NCBI GenBank assembly: GCA_024636955.1
Contig: JAGXGB010000065.1
Span: 1 to 37,992 of the forward strand
DNA length: 37,992 nt
Direction: 5' to 3'
DNA from: Bacteroidales bacterium
Lineage (GTDB): Bacteria > Bacteroidota > Bacteroidia > Bacteroidales > Lentimicrobiaceae
The position numbers and the translations under genes were made by a program. Shown piece by piece: positions 16,322 through 28,800 of this stretch. Each line of letters begins with the position of its first letter. The first letter of the stretch is position 1. Under the pieces are notes generated by a model that worked only from the letters and a program-made list of their open reading frames with translations, was not told where the DNA came from and searched no databases.

Positions 16322-18718
16322 ATGTGGAATTTATTGGTACGACTTATGTTGCGGAACCGTCCAACCATTCTTGTAATGATTGGGCTACTCACATTATTGA
16401 TGGGATGGCAGGGTTTGAGTGTAAAACTGTCATATAATAACAATGCTATGCTGCCTTCAACTGACTCAAGTGTTGTGGTATATAATAGTTTCAAAGAGAA
16501 ATTTGGTGAAGATGGCAGTGTATTCGTAATAGGACTTACTAACAAGAACATGTTTCAGTTGGATCAACTAAATGCATGGTTTGACCTGACTAATGATATT
16601 AGTAAAATTGACGGAGTAGAGGGAATTACTTCCATTACTAAGGCTGCTAACATGGTAAAGAATGACAGCCTCAGGATGTTTGAATTCAAACCACTTGCCC
16701 CTGAAAGATACACAACCCAGGCTCAGGCAGATTCATTGAAAGAGCTTGTTTATGCATTGCCTTTTTATCAGGGCTTACTCTTTAATCCTGAAACTGAAAG
16801 TTATCTAATGGCAGTGACCTTAAACAAGGACATACTGAATGATAAAATTCGTATAACTGTAACTGATAATATAGTTAAACGAGCCAGAAGCTATGAGCAG
16901 GAAACAGGAAACAAGCTGCACTTTTCGGGTATGCCCTACATAAGGTCGGTAATGACCAAAACTACAAAAGCTGAATTGTTCATGTTTATCTTCCTATCAA
17001 TTATAGTAGCTGCATTCGTTCTTTACTTGTTTTTCCGGTCAATAAAAGTAGTTCTCAGTTCGTTAATCGTTGTGGCCGTTAGTATCATATTCACACTCGG
17101 GCTAATCAATTTGCTTGGGTATAAATTAAGTGTATTAACTGGTGTTATCCCATCACTAATAGTTGTAATTGCTATCGAAAATTGCATTTATATCCTCAAT
17201 AAGTACCATTGGGAATATCGAATGCATGGCAATAAAATAAGAGCACTTTCAAGGGTAATACAGCGAATTGGGCCTGCCTCACTTATGGTAAACACTGCAA
17301 CAGCAGCAGGTTTCGCAGCTTTCATTCTGGTATCAAACCAGATGTTGCGTGAATTTGGCATTGTAGCGGCCATCAGCATATTCGTAGAGTATGTTCTGTG
17401 CATACTCATGCTGCCCATCATATTTAGTTATATGAAACCTCCTACTGAAAAACACCTGTCACATCTTAATAATAAGTTCTTCAGCAGGATCCTTGAAAAA
17501 ATAATCTATCTAATAGAATACAAGCGTCCGGCAATTTTTATAATAGCCGGTGTTCTTACAATAGTGGGTATAATTGGCATGCTTAACTTAAAGACTTCGG
17601 GAAAAGTGGTTGATGATATGAGTGATAAAAGCCAATTAGCCATTGATTTAAAATATTTTGAACAACAATTTGGTGGTGTAATGCCATTTGAGATATGGGT
17701 TGATTCAAAAAAACCTAAAGGTGCACTGCGCTTAAACACAATTGAAAAGATAGATGAATTACAAGCAGAGGTCCTGAAACATAAGGAATTCTCCAAGCCT
17801 TTGTCAGTTGCCGAATTGGCAAAGTTTGCCCGCCAGGCTTACTTTAATGGAAATCCGGAAATGTATGAGGTGCCAAATTCGCAGGAAAGGAACTTCGTGT
17901 TTTCATACTTTCCCCGTAATGCAAAAAGTCAGAAAGGATTACTAAACTCATTTATTGACAGTACGCAGCAGCATACAAGGGTTAGTTTTCAGATGGCTGA
18001 CGTGGGAACTAACGAAATGAAAAGGCTTTTAAGTGAAATACGTCCTAAAGTTGAAGAGATCTTCCCTGCTGAATCATACAATGTTGAGATTACAGGAAAC
18101 AGTGTTGTATACACACGCGGTACAGAATTCATGATAAACCACTTGTTTCAAAGTGTACTTATAGCCATTGGGTTTATATCACTTCTAATGGTGCTTATGT
18201 TCTCGAGTTTCAGGATGATAGTAATTTCAATGTTACCAAACATAATTCCACTTATTATAACAGCAGCAATTATGGGTTATGCCGGTGTGCCGGTAAAGCC
18301 TTCAACTATTATTGTTTTTGGAATAGCATTAGGGATTTCAGTTGATAACGCAATTCAATATCTTTCACGATACCGGCATGAATTAAAACTGACCAACAAT
18401 AATATTAAACTTTCAGCAATTAATGCCTTAAGAGAAGCCGGGTTCAGTATGATTTATACATCAATAGTCCTTGTGTTTGGCTTTAGCGTGTTTATGGTGT
18501 CAAGTTTTGGAGGAACACAAGCCTTGGGATTGTTGGTGTCAACTACCCTTTTCATCGCAATGTTCTTTAACATGATGGTATTACCTTCATTCCTGCTGGT
18601 ACTTGATAAATTTGCCGTTACTAAAGCCTTTGCTTCAGAAGCATTTATTGAGGTTTATGATGGAGATGACGAAGAGGTCATTGATCAAATTGATGAAATT
18701 AAAATAAACAATACATGA
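16322..18718 (+). CDS. RND-superfamily exporter (MMPL/HAE3-like)
   Basis: This inner-membrane protein has 798 residues and the duplicated layout of COG1033-type RND exporters. Each half is a membrane helix, a large periplasmic loop and then a five-helix bundle (helices near [21 protein letters not shown] and [20 protein letters not shown]). The proton-relay position in the fourth helix of the second half is [11 protein letters not shown]; the first half has [10 protein letters not shown], with Glu instead of Asp. Relatives move lipids, hopanoids or hydrophobic compounds, and no adaptor or outer-membrane channel gene is adjacent. The ATG at 16322 ([14 protein letters not shown]) is chosen because the longer frame to 16223 starts upstream of the predicted promoter box. 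Its end overlaps rfbA by 4 bp (ATGA). Confidence 0.9.
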   Translation: MWNLLVRLMLRNRPTILVMIGLLTLLMGWQGLSVKLSYNNNAMLPSTDSSVVVYNSFKEKFGEDGSVFVIGLTNKNMFQLDQLNAWFDLTNDISKIDGVEGITSITKAANMVKNDSLRMFEFKPLAPERYTTQAQADSLKELVYALPFYQGLLFNPETESYLMAVTLNKDILNDKIRITVTDNIVKRARSYEQETGNKLHFSGMPYIRSVMTKTTKAELFMFIFLSIIVAAFVLYLFFRSIKVVLSSLIVVAVSIIFTLGLINLLGYKLSVLTGVIPSLIVVIAIENCIYILNKYHWEYRMHGNKIRALSRVIQRIGPASLMVNTATAAGFAAFILVSNQMLREFGIVAAISIFVEYVLCILMLPIIFSYMKPPTEKHLSHLNNKFFSRILEKIIYLIEYKRPAIFIIAGVLTIVGIIGMLNLKTSGKVVDDMSDKSQLAIDLKYFEQQFGGVMPFEIWVDSKKPKGALRLNTIEKIDELQAEVLKHKEFSKPLSVAELAKFARQAYFNGNPEMYEVPNSQERNFVFSYFPRNAKSQKGLLNSFIDSTQQHTRVSFQMADVGTNEMKRLLSEIRPKVEEIFPAESYNVEITGNSVVYTRGTEFMINHLFQSVLIAIGFISLLMVLMFSSFRMIVISMLPNIIPLIITAAIMGYAGVPVKPSTIIVFGIALGISVDNAIQYLSRYRHELKLTNNNIKLSAINALREAGFSMIYTSIVLVFGFSVFMVSSFGGTQALGLLVSTTLFIAMFFNMMVLPSFLLVLDKFAVTKAFASEAFIEVYDGDDEEVIDQIDEIKINNT

Positions 18719-19587
18719 AAGGAATTATTCTTGCCGGCGGTTCCGGCACCCGGCTTCACCCTCTTACGCTGGCTGTAAGCAAGCAATTAATGCCTGTTTA
18801 TGATAAGCCAATGATCTACTATCCTCTTTCAGTATTAATGATGGCTGGGATCAATGAAATATTAATTATCTCTACCCCTCATGATCTCCCAAACTTTGAG
18901 AAGTTGCTGGGAGATGGATCGGAATTGGGCTGCAATTTTAGCTATGCAGCACAGCATGTACCCAATGGTTTGGCTCAGGCCTTCGTAATTGGGGCACCAT
19001 TTATTGGCAATGATGATGCAGCACTTATTCTTGGCGATAACATCTTTTATAGTTCAGGCTTGCCAAAACTGCTTTCAGAATGCAGTGAGCCAAAGGGAGG
19101 AATAGTCTTTGCATATCATGTATCAGATCCTGAGCGTTATGGAGTAGTAGAATTCAATAGTGAGAATAAAGCTATTTCTATAGAAGAGAAACCTGCACAT
19201 CCTAAATCAAATTATGCAGTGCCTGGTTTGTATTTCTATGACAATTCAATTATTGACGTAGCAAAGAACATAAAGCCCAGTGCAAGAGGTGAGTATGAAA
19301 TTACTGATGTTAACAGATACTACCTTGAGAATGGGAAATTATCAGTTAAAGTAATGAGTCGTGGTACTGCCTGGCTTGATACGGGTACTTTCTCATCACT
19401 ATTGCAGGCGTCGCAATTTGTTGAAGTTATAGAAAACCGCCAGGGACTTAAAGTAGGTTGTATAGAAGAGGTTGCTTACCGTATGAATTATATTAACCGT
19501 GAGCAACTGATAAAATTGGCACAACCATTGTTAAAAAGTGGCTATGGCGATTACCTGATTAGAATTTCAGAATCTCAATACTTATAG
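18715..19587 (+). CDS. rfbA: Glucose-1-phosphate thymidylyltransferase
   Basis: The enzyme joins dTTP and glucose 1-phosphate to make dTDP-glucose, the first step to dTDP-rhamnose and other deoxysugars of surface glycans. It has 290 residues, the family's usual size. The nucleotide-binding signature [11 protein letters not shown] is at the N-terminus, followed by [17 protein letters not shown], the metal/sugar-site motif LGDNIF, and EEKP and [10 protein letters not shown] further on. The start ATG overlaps the RND stop (ATGA), which indicates translational coupling. The other dTDP-rhamnose genes (rfbB, rfbC, rfbD) are not next to it, so the pathway must be completed elsewhere. Confidence 0.95.
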   Translation: MKGIILAGGSGTRLHPLTLAVSKQLMPVYDKPMIYYPLSVLMMAGINEILIISTPHDLPNFEKLLGDGSELGCNFSYAAQHVPNGLAQAFVIGAPFIGNDDAALILGDNIFYSSGLPKLLSECSEPKGGIVFAYHVSDPERYGVVEFNSENKAISIEEKPAHPKSNYAVPGLYFYDNSIIDVAKNIKPSARGEYEITDVNRYYLENGKLSVKVMSRGTAWLDTGTFSSLLQASQFVEVIENRQGLKVGCIEEVAYRMNYINREQLIKLAQPLLKSGYGDYLIRISESQYL

Positions 19588-19591
19588 ATAG

Positions 19592-20566
19592 ATGTATACT
19601 CCAGAGCAGTTACAAGAGAAGATCAGCAGCAAACTTAAAGAGCTCCCACTTTATGGAGAGCCTGCCGGTTTGTATCAGCCTATAGTTTATTCCCTTGAAC
19701 AGGGTGGCAAGAGGATTAGGCCGATGTTTGTACTTTTATCAAATCAAATGTTCGGCGGAAATCCAGAAGAAGCACTCCCAGCGGCCACTGCTATAGAGAT
19801 ATTCCATAATTTCACCTTGTTGCATGATGATATCATTGATCAGGCTCCATTAAGAAGAGGCAACAAAACTGTTTACCAGAAATGGAATACAAATATTGCT
19901 ATCCTATCAGGTGATACTATGTTTGCCATTGCTTATGGTGAACTTTCAAAAAGTAACCCTGTCTTGCTTCCAAACCTAATGGATATCTTCACAAGAACTG
20001 CAATAGAAGTATGCGAAGGTCAGCAGTTTGATATAGAGTTTGAGGAAACAAATAATGTTACACTTGAAAATTACATCAACATGATTCGGCTGAAAACTGC
20101 CGTTTTACTCGCTGCCAGTCTGAAGATAGGTGCCATTATTGCAGGAGCATCGGCTATTGACGCTGACAAAATTTATGACTTTGGAATTAACCTCGGCATA
20201 GCATTTCAACTTCAGGACGATTTGCTGGATGCTTTTGGTGATCAATCAGTCTTTGGCAAACAAACAGGTGGAGATATTGCTGCCAATAAAAAAACTGCGC
20301 TGTTTCTGAAAGCAATAGAAATGGCTGACAGTGACACAAGAATGCAATTGGAACAGTACTACACAGCAGGTGATGTGGCTACAGAGAAGAAAGTAACGCA
20401 AGTATTGTCCATATTTGAAAAGCTGGAGATCAAATCGGCGGTTGAAGAAATAATTTCAGAGTACTATAACAGGGGCATGAGTATATTTAACTCAATAAGT
20501 GTGACCGAACAACAGAGTTCGATGCTTCGCGATCTCACTACCTTAATGCTTCGCAGAAATCGGTAA
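19592..20566 (+). CDS. Polyprenyl (farnesyl/geranylgeranyl) diphosphate synthase
   Basis: A trans-isoprenyl diphosphate synthase of 324 residues that condenses isopentenyl diphosphate with an allylic primer. Both aspartate-rich motifs are present: LLHDDIID (DDxxD at 79-83) and QLQDDLLDAFGD (209-213). GGKRIRP near the N-terminus is the substrate-binding block. The first motif lacks the two-residue insertion of typical bacterial farnesyl synthases, and the residue five before the first Asp is Phe. This resembles the short-chain geranylgeranyl type, so C15-C20 products are my guess. It starts 4 bp after the rfbA stop, in one transcription unit with rfbA and the RND exporter. It converges on the ABC-F gene across 40 bp. 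Confidence 0.93.
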   Translation: MYTPEQLQEKISSKLKELPLYGEPAGLYQPIVYSLEQGGKRIRPMFVLLSNQMFGGNPEEALPAATAIEIFHNFTLLHDDIIDQAPLRRGNKTVYQKWNTNIAILSGDTMFAIAYGELSKSNPVLLPNLMDIFTRTAIEVCEGQQFDIEFEETNNVTLENYINMIRLKTAVLLAASLKIGAIIAGASAIDADKIYDFGINLGIAFQLQDDLLDAFGDQSVFGKQTGGDIAANKKTALFLKAIEMADSDTRMQLEQYYTAGDVATEKKVTQVLSIFEKLEIKSAVEEIISEYYNRGMSIFNSISVTEQQSSMLRDLTTLMLRRNR

Positions 20567-20606
20567 TTCGGCAATTTTATTGCTTTAGTCCAATCTTGTA
20601 CAATAG

Positions 20607-22556
20607 CTAGCTCTGAGGTTTCATTGACTCGGCCTCTTCATTCAGATCTTCCCAGGTGCTCATTAATTTTTCAAGCTCCTTCTTAAGTTTGTTATATCTG
20701 CTGTATAACGAAGTATCATCAAGTACCTTTTTATATTGTGACGGATCAGCAAGCTGGGCATCTATAGCTGCAATTTCAGATTCAACTGACTGGATCTGTT
20801 GCTCTATTTTTTCAATTTTGTTGGTAACCTTCCTAAGTTCTTTTTCAAACACCTTTCTCTTTTCATACTGTTGTTTGTTGCTTGAAGTCTGGTCAGTTGA
20901 TTGTTTTGCCTGTGCTTTGGCATTCTGAGCTGCCAATTGGTCGAGACTCGCCAATTTTCGCTTTTCCAGAAAATCATAAACATCACCAATATGCTGCTTT
21001 ACAGTTCCACCTGTGAATTCAAATACTTTTTGTGTAAGGCCTTGAAGAAAATCCCTATCATGAGATACAACTATTAAAGTACCATCAAACATTAGCAACG
21101 CATTCTTGAGAATGTCCTTTGACATCATATCAAGATGGTTGGTGGGCTCATCTAAAACAAGGAGATTGACAGGGGATAATAGAAGACGCGCGAGCGCCAG
21201 ACGTGATTTCTCGCCTCCGCTAAGCACTTTTACTTTCTTGTCGATGTCTTCACCTGTAAAAAGAAAACTACCGAGTATATTACGGATCTTAGGGCGAATA
21301 TCACCAACTGCTATTTCGTCAATAGTTTCAAATACGGTATGGTCAGGGTCGAGTAATTCGGCTTGATTCTGAGCATAGTAGCCGATTTTTACATTATGAC
21401 CCAGGTTACATTTTCCAGTGTGCTGAAGGTCCTCAACAATAATCTTAGCCATTGTAGTCTTGCCTTCGCCATTCTTACCTACAAAAGCAACGAAGTCGTT
21501 CTTCTCTATCGCGTAATCAACATCTGCAAAAATCTTCTTATGACCATAATGTTTTGTAAGACCCACAGATTCAACAACCACACGACCTGACGGGGGTGCA
21601 GGTGGAAACTTGAAATGGATAGAACTCTTATCAATGTTCTCAATCTCAATGCGGTCAACCTTTTCAAGCATCTTAACGCGCGATTGCACCTGCCTCGACT
21701 TAGTTGACTTATAGCGGAACCTTTCAATAAACCGTTCTATGTCGGCTATTTGCTTCTTTTGGTTTGTATAAGCAGCAAGTTGCTGTTCAAGCAAATCAGC
21801 ACGTTGTTCAACGTACTCTGAATAAGAGCATTTGAAATCGTATATTTTTCCTAAGGTGATTTCTATTGTTCTGCGGGTTACATTATCAAGGAATGCCCTG
21901 TCATGTGAAACCAATACCACTGCACCACTGAAGTTCTGCAGATACTCTTCAAGCCACTGTATTGACTCAATATCAAGATGATTGGTTGGTTCATCAAGTA
22001 AAAGTAGGTCTGGTTTCTTTAGAAGTAGCTTCGCAAGTTCTACACGCATCTTCCAGCCACCACTGAATTCAGTAATCCTGCGATTAAAATCAGAAGCTGA
22101 AAACCCAAGTCCCAAAAGTACTTTTTCCGCATCGCCCTCCATTGTATTGCCTCCCAGGAGAGCGAAATGCTCATTTACATCATTGAGTTTCTCTATAAGA
22201 GACATGTATTTAGAGGTGTGATAGTCATCACGCTCGGTTAATTGATTACTTATCTCATTACTCTCTGCTCTAAGTGCAAGAGCTTGTTCAAATGCCTTAA
22301 GTGTTTCATTAAACACTGTATCAGTGCCAGTACTTATAAGATCTTGTGCCAGATACCCAATGAGTATATCGGCCTTCTTTGAAATAGTTCCTGTTTCAGG
22401 CACTTGTTCACCATTAATGATCCTTAATAAGGTGGTTTTACCGGCGCCATTCTTACCAACGAGTCCAATCCTGTCACGTTCGTTAATAAGAAAAGAAACA
22501 TTATCAAATAAATACTTACCGGTAAAATAAACCGAGAGATTGTTAACAGAGAGCAT
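20607..22556 (-). CDS. ABC-F family ATPase (Uup/EttA-like)
   Basis: A soluble protein with two ABC ATPase domains and no membrane segment, 649 residues. Walker A motifs are GKNGAGKTT (from residue 34) and GKNGEGKTT. Signatures are FSGGWKMR and LSGGEKSR, and both Walker B blocks read LDEPTNHLD, the ABC-F hallmark. A charged helical linker (about 240-310) separates the domains, and the last 110 or so residues are a Lys/Glu/Gln-rich coiled coil, as in Uup and YdiF-type proteins. ABC-F proteins act on ribosomes (translation factors or antibiotic protection). This housekeeping architecture argues for a translation-related role rather than resistance, but that is inference. The ATG at 22556 lies 17 nt after a predicted transcription start. 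Confidence 0.93.
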   Translation of the reverse strand: MLSVNNLSVYFTGKYLFDNVSFLINERDRIGLVGKNGAGKTTLLRIINGEQVPETGTISKKADILIGYLAQDLISTGTDTVFNETLKAFEQALALRAESNEISNQLTERDDYHTSKYMSLIEKLNDVNEHFALLGGNTMEGDAEKVLLGLGFSASDFNRRITEFSGGWKMRVELAKLLLKKPDLLLLDEPTNHLDIESIQWLEEYLQNFSGAVVLVSHDRAFLDNVTRRTIEITLGKIYDFKCSYSEYVEQRADLLEQQLAAYTNQKKQIADIERFIERFRYKSTKSRQVQSRVKMLEKVDRIEIENIDKSSIHFKFPPAPPSGRVVVESVGLTKHYGHKKIFADVDYAIEKNDFVAFVGKNGEGKTTMAKIIVEDLQHTGKCNLGHNVKIGYYAQNQAELLDPDHTVFETIDEIAVGDIRPKIRNILGSFLFTGEDIDKKVKVLSGGEKSRLALARLLLSPVNLLVLDEPTNHLDMMSKDILKNALLMFDGTLIVVSHDRDFLQGLTQKVFEFTGGTVKQHIGDVYDFLEKRKLASLDQLAAQNAKAQAKQSTDQTSSNKQQYEKRKVFEKELRKVTNKIEKIEQQIQSVESEIAAIDAQLADPSQYKKVLDDTSLYSRYNKLKKELEKLMSTWEDLNEEAESMKPQS

Positions 22557-22578
22557 CAGAATTCAATATTAGAGTTTG

Positions 22579-22586
22579 CAAATTTA
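22579..22586 (-). promoter_or_regulatory. Candidate -7 box for the ABC-F gene
   Basis: The minus strand reads TAAATTTG from 22586 to 22579, matching TAnnTTTG. The predicted start near 22573 leaves a 17-nt leader. No clear -33 element is seen. Confidence 0.5.
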
Positions 22587-22855
22587 CCGATTTTAGATGA
22601 CTTAGCCTGTTACTGCCTTCATTAGATAGAATTACAGTCGAATCAATCCTCCCCATCAATAATTTGCTATACCAGCAATTCATAAACAGCTGTTTATCAA
22701 CTTATTACATCTTCACGTAAAATTATTTAGTGGTTTTCCTAAATTTTCTTTCATTTTCCCTATTACCTATTTCAAAAAATATAATTAACAAATACACCCT
22801 TTAGAGAGGTGAATAGATAAAGTTCTTTCAGTTTTGACTTAAAAAGTGAGGTAGT
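22587..22855. other. Intergenic region upstream of the giant adhesin gene
   Basis: This divergent, strongly AT-rich spacer should contain the promoter of the giant gene. No TAnnTTTG match was found on the plus strand; the nearest is CAGTTTTG at about 22828-22835. A GAGG ribosome-binding site lies just before the ATG at 22856. No small gene was recognised. Confidence 0.4.
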
Positions 22856-25800
22856 ATGAAAACCTTTTATACAATTTTCGGGGGGAAATTAATGAGGTGG
22901 TTATTTTTGTTTGCCATCTTATCAAATTTCGCTCAATTATCAGCTCAACCTTGCAGTAATCCTCCAACGGTATTTTTATCGACGAGTAATGCTGTAATTT
23001 GTGAAGGCTCAACAACACAAGTAATGTTCAATATTAATGGCGGCACATCGCCCTGGCGTATCACGTATGCGCTAGACGGAGTTCCACAACCATTAATTGC
23101 TAATATACTTACCAGCCCATATGGTTTAACAACAGGTACCACAGGTACTTATACAGTTGTTAATATTTATGATGCACTTAATTGTCAGGGACAAGTTCTT
23201 GGTGGTAGTGTTACAATTACGGCTGTACCTATGCCTATTGTAGAAGCCGGACCCAATATTCAAACATGTGCCGGGTTTGATCCGGTACAATTGAATGCGT
23301 TGGTTGAAAACTATGCTTCAGTTACATGGACTTCTACTGGTAATGGCACATTTTTAAATCCCAATAGTCCGAATACACTGTATTTCCCTGGAAATAGTAA
23401 TGTCAGTTCAGGGAGTGCGCATCTTACAATTACTGTAATTCCATTAAGTCCTTGTACCGGTCAGGTGCAGGATGATTTATATGTTACAATTGACCAGGGT
23501 GCAGTTTGTAATGCAGGACCTGACGCTGCGAGTTGTGGAACAAATAATTTCTATGTTTCAGGGAGTTCAGCCACCGATTATTCAACCATACAGTGGACAA
23601 GTAATGGAACCGGTAATATATTGAATCCTACAGCCGTTCGTCCAACATATATTCCTAGTCAGGCTGATGTGAATGCAGGATCTGTTACACTTACAATGAA
23701 TGCATTTGGCACAGGCAATTGCCTTAATATTCCTGCTGTTGACCAGATGGTTATTTACCTCACTCCTGAACCTACTGTTAATGCAGGTTCTGACGCAATG
23801 GTATGCGAAGGTTCATCGCTGTTAATCAACGATGCAACAGCTTCTTCGTTCAGCTCTCTGAACTGGACTACCTCAGGTACCGGTGTTTTCACCAATAATG
23901 GTACTCTAACACCTACTTATATTCCTAGTGCTAATGATATTATTTCAGGACTTGTTACACTTACACTCACAGCCTCACCACTTTCACCTTGTGCAGTTCC
24001 AGAAACTTCATCTAAAAATGTAACATTCTCTTTAAACCCAATCGTAAATGCAGGACCTGATGGACGGGTTTGCGATAATAATCCTTTTACAATAAATGAT
24101 GCTACAGCAGTAAATCATTTTTCAGTAATGTGGACAACCAGCGGTTCAGGAACATTTACCAACGCAACTTCAGTTAACACATCGTATATACCTAGTAATA
24201 ATGATGTGCTATCGGGTTCGGTCATCTTAACTTTAACTGCTTATGGTAATCCACTGTGTAATCTCTCTGATGCTGACGACAAGATACTTACAATTATAAA
24301 ATCGCCTGTAATAAATGCAGGTGTTAACGGAACAGTTTGTGAAAATTCAACATTTACTGTAACAACTGCAACGGCAGCTAATTATTCAGGTATTCTTTGG
24401 ACTTCAAATGGAACAGGTTCATTATCAAATGCTACTACACTTACTCCTTCATATACACCTTCACATAATGACGGTTTGATTGGATCAGTAACCCTTACAA
24501 TGTCGGCAACAGGTATTACTCCGTGTAATACTAATCCAACCGATGCAATGCAGCTTACAGTTGTTCTTACACCAGTTGCTAATGCAGGAAATGACTTGTC
24601 AACATGTAGCACAACACCGGTTTTAGTTACGGGAGCATCGGCACAAAATTTTTCAAGCATTGTATGGACTACTTCCGGAACAGGTATATTCATCAATGCA
24701 AATAGTCTGACTCCAACTTATACTCCTAGTAATGCTGATGTGTCAAATGGCAGTGTAAGTCTAAGAATGACATTAACCTCTCTCTCACCTTGTACTGGAA
24801 GTGTTTATGACGAACTAACGCTCACCATAATTCCTAATCCTACAGCAAATGCAGGTTTTGATGCAACCAGTTGCGACGGCACTTACCTGATAACCGGTGC
24901 CTCGGCAACCAGTTACAGTTCATTATCCTGGACAACAAGTGGTACTGGTATGTTTACCAATGCTTCAACTCTTACACCTACTTATACAGCTTCAGCCCAG
25001 GATATTCTTGATGGAGCAGTGAGCCTGCACCTGACAGTTCAAGGTCAATCGCCATGCTCACAGCCGGTTACTGACAATATGATCCTCACACTTCAAGGCC
25101 CACCAGTTGCTAATGCAGGCGTTAATAGTTCAGTATGTGAAGGTTCAACTTTTCAGGTTACTACAGCTACTGCTTCAAATTATGGCAGTTTGAACTGGAC
25201 TACATCAGGGAGTGGCACTTTCTCAGGACAGAATACTATTTTTCCCGTATACTCTCCGAGCAATGCTGATATACTAAATGGTTCAGTGGTATTAAGGCTT
25301 ACAGCCGGATCAATAGCACCGTGTAATCTTTCAGTTTATGATGAAATGACCTTAACAATTGTAAGATCCCCAAGAGCATACTCAGGTCCTAACCAGTCAA
25401 TTTGTGAAGGTAATTCAGCAACCTTAAATGGCACTATAACAGGCAGTACTATGTTTGCATGGACTACTTCAGGGGATGGAACTTTCACAAGTGCATCTAC
25501 CCTTACTCCTACTTACTTTCCAGGTTTGGGTGATATTGCAAATGGAAGCGCTGTAATTACACTTACTGCATATCCGAGTGGTGTTTGTTACAATGTGCAC
25601 AGTGACAATATGATAATTAATATTGCCAGAGATGCACAAGTATATGCAGGCAGTGATCAGAATATCTGTTCAAATACTTTTACCCTGTCAGATGCAACAG
25701 CATCATATTACAGTTCGTTGTCATGGTCCACTTCAGGAACCGGTACATTTATCAATGGCACTTTATTGAACGCCACTTATATGGCAAGTGCTGCAGATAT

Positions 25801-28800
25801 TGCCATGGGTAGTGTAACACTCCGACTCACAGCAACAGGAATACCACCATGCGCTGGTTTGATGATGGATGAGATGGTACTAACCTTCACACCTCAACCT
25901 ACAGCTTTTGCAGGTATTGATGCATCAACCTGCGGAAATAGTTATTATACCCTGAGTGATGCTTCAGCCGAGAATTACAGTTCTGTTACATGGAGTACTT
26001 CAGGTAGTGGAACATTCTCCAATACATCAGAAGTTAATCCTACATACTTCCCAAGTGCTACTGATCTTAGTGCCGGTTTTGTAACCCTTACAATTTCAGC
26101 AACAGGATTCAATCTTTGCAATCTTACTGCATCAGATGAAATGGTGCTTTCATTTAATACTCAACCTGTTGTTGATGCAGGGCCTGATTTAACATCGTGC
26201 GGCACCTTGCCTATCCAGGTAACCGGTGCTACAGCTTCAACTTATAGTTCTATTTATTGGACAACCAATGGAACTGGCACTCTGCAGAATGCTACAGGAA
26301 TATACCCTGTATACACACCATCACAGGCTGATATATTAGCAGGACAAATTACGCTCACGTTACATGCTGTTGCTAGCAGCCCATGTACAGGTGAAGTTAC
26401 TGATGATCTTATAATCTATTTACATGCAGGTCCACAAATTTCAGCAGGTGCAGACATAACCATATGTGAGAATCAATACTTGATTATTACTGGTGCAACT
26501 GCAACAGGGTATGCAAGCCTTCTGTGGAATACGAGCGGATCAGGAACTTTTAGTAATAGTTCAGCACTAAATCCGGTTTATAATCCCAGTCAAGGAGATA
26601 TACTTGCCGGTACTGTTACTTTAACTCTCACTGCATCAGGTACATCACCTTGCAATATTATTGCATCTGATCCGATGATACTAACCATCAACCCATTACC
26701 TGTATCAGATGCTGGCCCTGATATTGTAACATGTGAAAATTCATACCAACTGGTACTTGCAAATGCTCTAAACTACTCCTCTTTAAATTGGACTACATCA
26801 GGTACCGGCTCATTTACCAATGCTTCGGTTTTAAATGCAGTTTATACTCCAAGCAGTGCAGATTTATCAGCAGGTTTTGTGATACTTACTTTAAGTGTTA
26901 ATGGACAAAATCCTTGCAATGACCAGTCCGTTGATAATATGACCCTTACCTTCGGCAATACTATTATGGCTAATGCAGGTTCAGATGAGTTCACCTGTGA
27001 AAGCAATCCTTTCACTGTTACTACATCATCTGCAAGCCCTAACAGTTCAATTTCGTGGACAACCTCAGGTAGCGGTTCATTTGTAAACCAGAATACATTG
27101 AACCCCACATACACTCCAAGTACAGCTGATATCCTTGCCGGATCTGTTAATTTAACAATGTTAGCTCAGGGAAGTGCACCTTGCTATGCAACTGCTGATG
27201 ATTCAATGATATTAAATATATCGTCATCACCTACTGTATATGCCGGAACAGATGGAATTATCTGTACAGGCGATACATATTCAGTTACAAACGCAACTGC
27301 TACTAATTATGCTGCGCTTTCATGGTCAACCTCAGGTTCAGGAACTTTCACAAGCGGAAATACATTGAACCCTACATATAATCCGAGCGCCCTTGATTAT
27401 CAAAATGGAAGTGTAACACTTCAACTATCTGCACTTCCCCTTGGAACATGCAGTGGTAGCGTATTTGATGAAATGTTGTTAACTTTTGACACAGGTGCAA
27501 CAGTTTCTGCCGGACAAGATGAAGAGATTTGTGCCGGACTGAATTTCACTGTTTCAAGTGCAAGTGCATCAGGCACAGTGAATATTAGCTGGTCATCAAC
27601 AGGAAATGGCACTTTCATTAACCAGAATACAATAAGCCCAACCTATATTCCTTCAGATGATGACCGCATCGCCGGGTCAGTTATACTTACTATCACAGCA
27701 GTTGGAAATACTCCTTGTGCTAATACGGCAACTGATAATATGACTTTGACTATTAATGCTATTCCAACGGGATTGGTTACAATAGTTGGCACTCCTGAAC
27801 TTTGTGCCGGGCAAACAGGCGTAATGTATTCAATAATACCCCCGGTTCAATTTGCAACATCTTATGAATGGGTATTATTAACTGGTGCAACCATTGTAGC
27901 AGGGAATAACACATCAAATATTACTGTTGATTTTAGTCTGACCAGTCAATCGGGAACTATATACGTTACTCCATCAAATGATTGTGGAAACGGCCCAACC
28001 GGTAGCTATGATGTTATTGTTAATCCTGCCCCTGCTAATCCGGGCCCAATATCCGGACCAACAGAAGTATGCAAGGATACGGAAGTATTATATTCCGTTG
28101 AAGCAGTAACAGGCACTACAGGTTATGTTTGGACAGTACCAACTGGTGCTACCATCACCTCAGGTGACGGAACAAACAGTATACTTGTAAGCTTCAGCAA
28201 CACTGCAGTTTCAGGAAATATCAGTGTAAGAATATCAAATAGCTGCGGCATTGGAGAACCTTCAGTACTGGCTATTAACGTATCACCATTACCAGCACCA
28301 CCGGTTATCACAGCTAATGGTCCGGTTTCATTCTGCAATGGTGGCAGTGTTGTTTTAACTGCATCAGCAGGTTACACCTCTTACCTTTGGTCAAATGGTA
28401 TGGTTTCATCAAGTATTACCGTTACTGATGCAGGAACTTATTCAGTAGTTGGCATCAATAATATTGGATGCAGCAGTTTGCCATCAAACGAAATAACAGT
28501 TATAATTAATTATCCGGCAACTCCGGTAATTACTGCCAGTGGACCACTAACATTCTGTAATGGTGGCGGCGTAACATTATCAGCAACTCCCGGATTTGTT
28601 TCTTATCTATGGTCAAATGGTGAAACTACACAAAGTATAGTAGTTACTCAGGCAGGAACTTATACAGTTACTGCAATAGATGCCGCTGGATGCACAAGTT
28701 TGCCATCAACACCGGTTTATGTTACTGTAAATGCACCTGTTGCGCCAATTATTACTGCAAATGGCCCTCTTGACTTCTGTTTAGGTGGCGTTGTAGTTTT

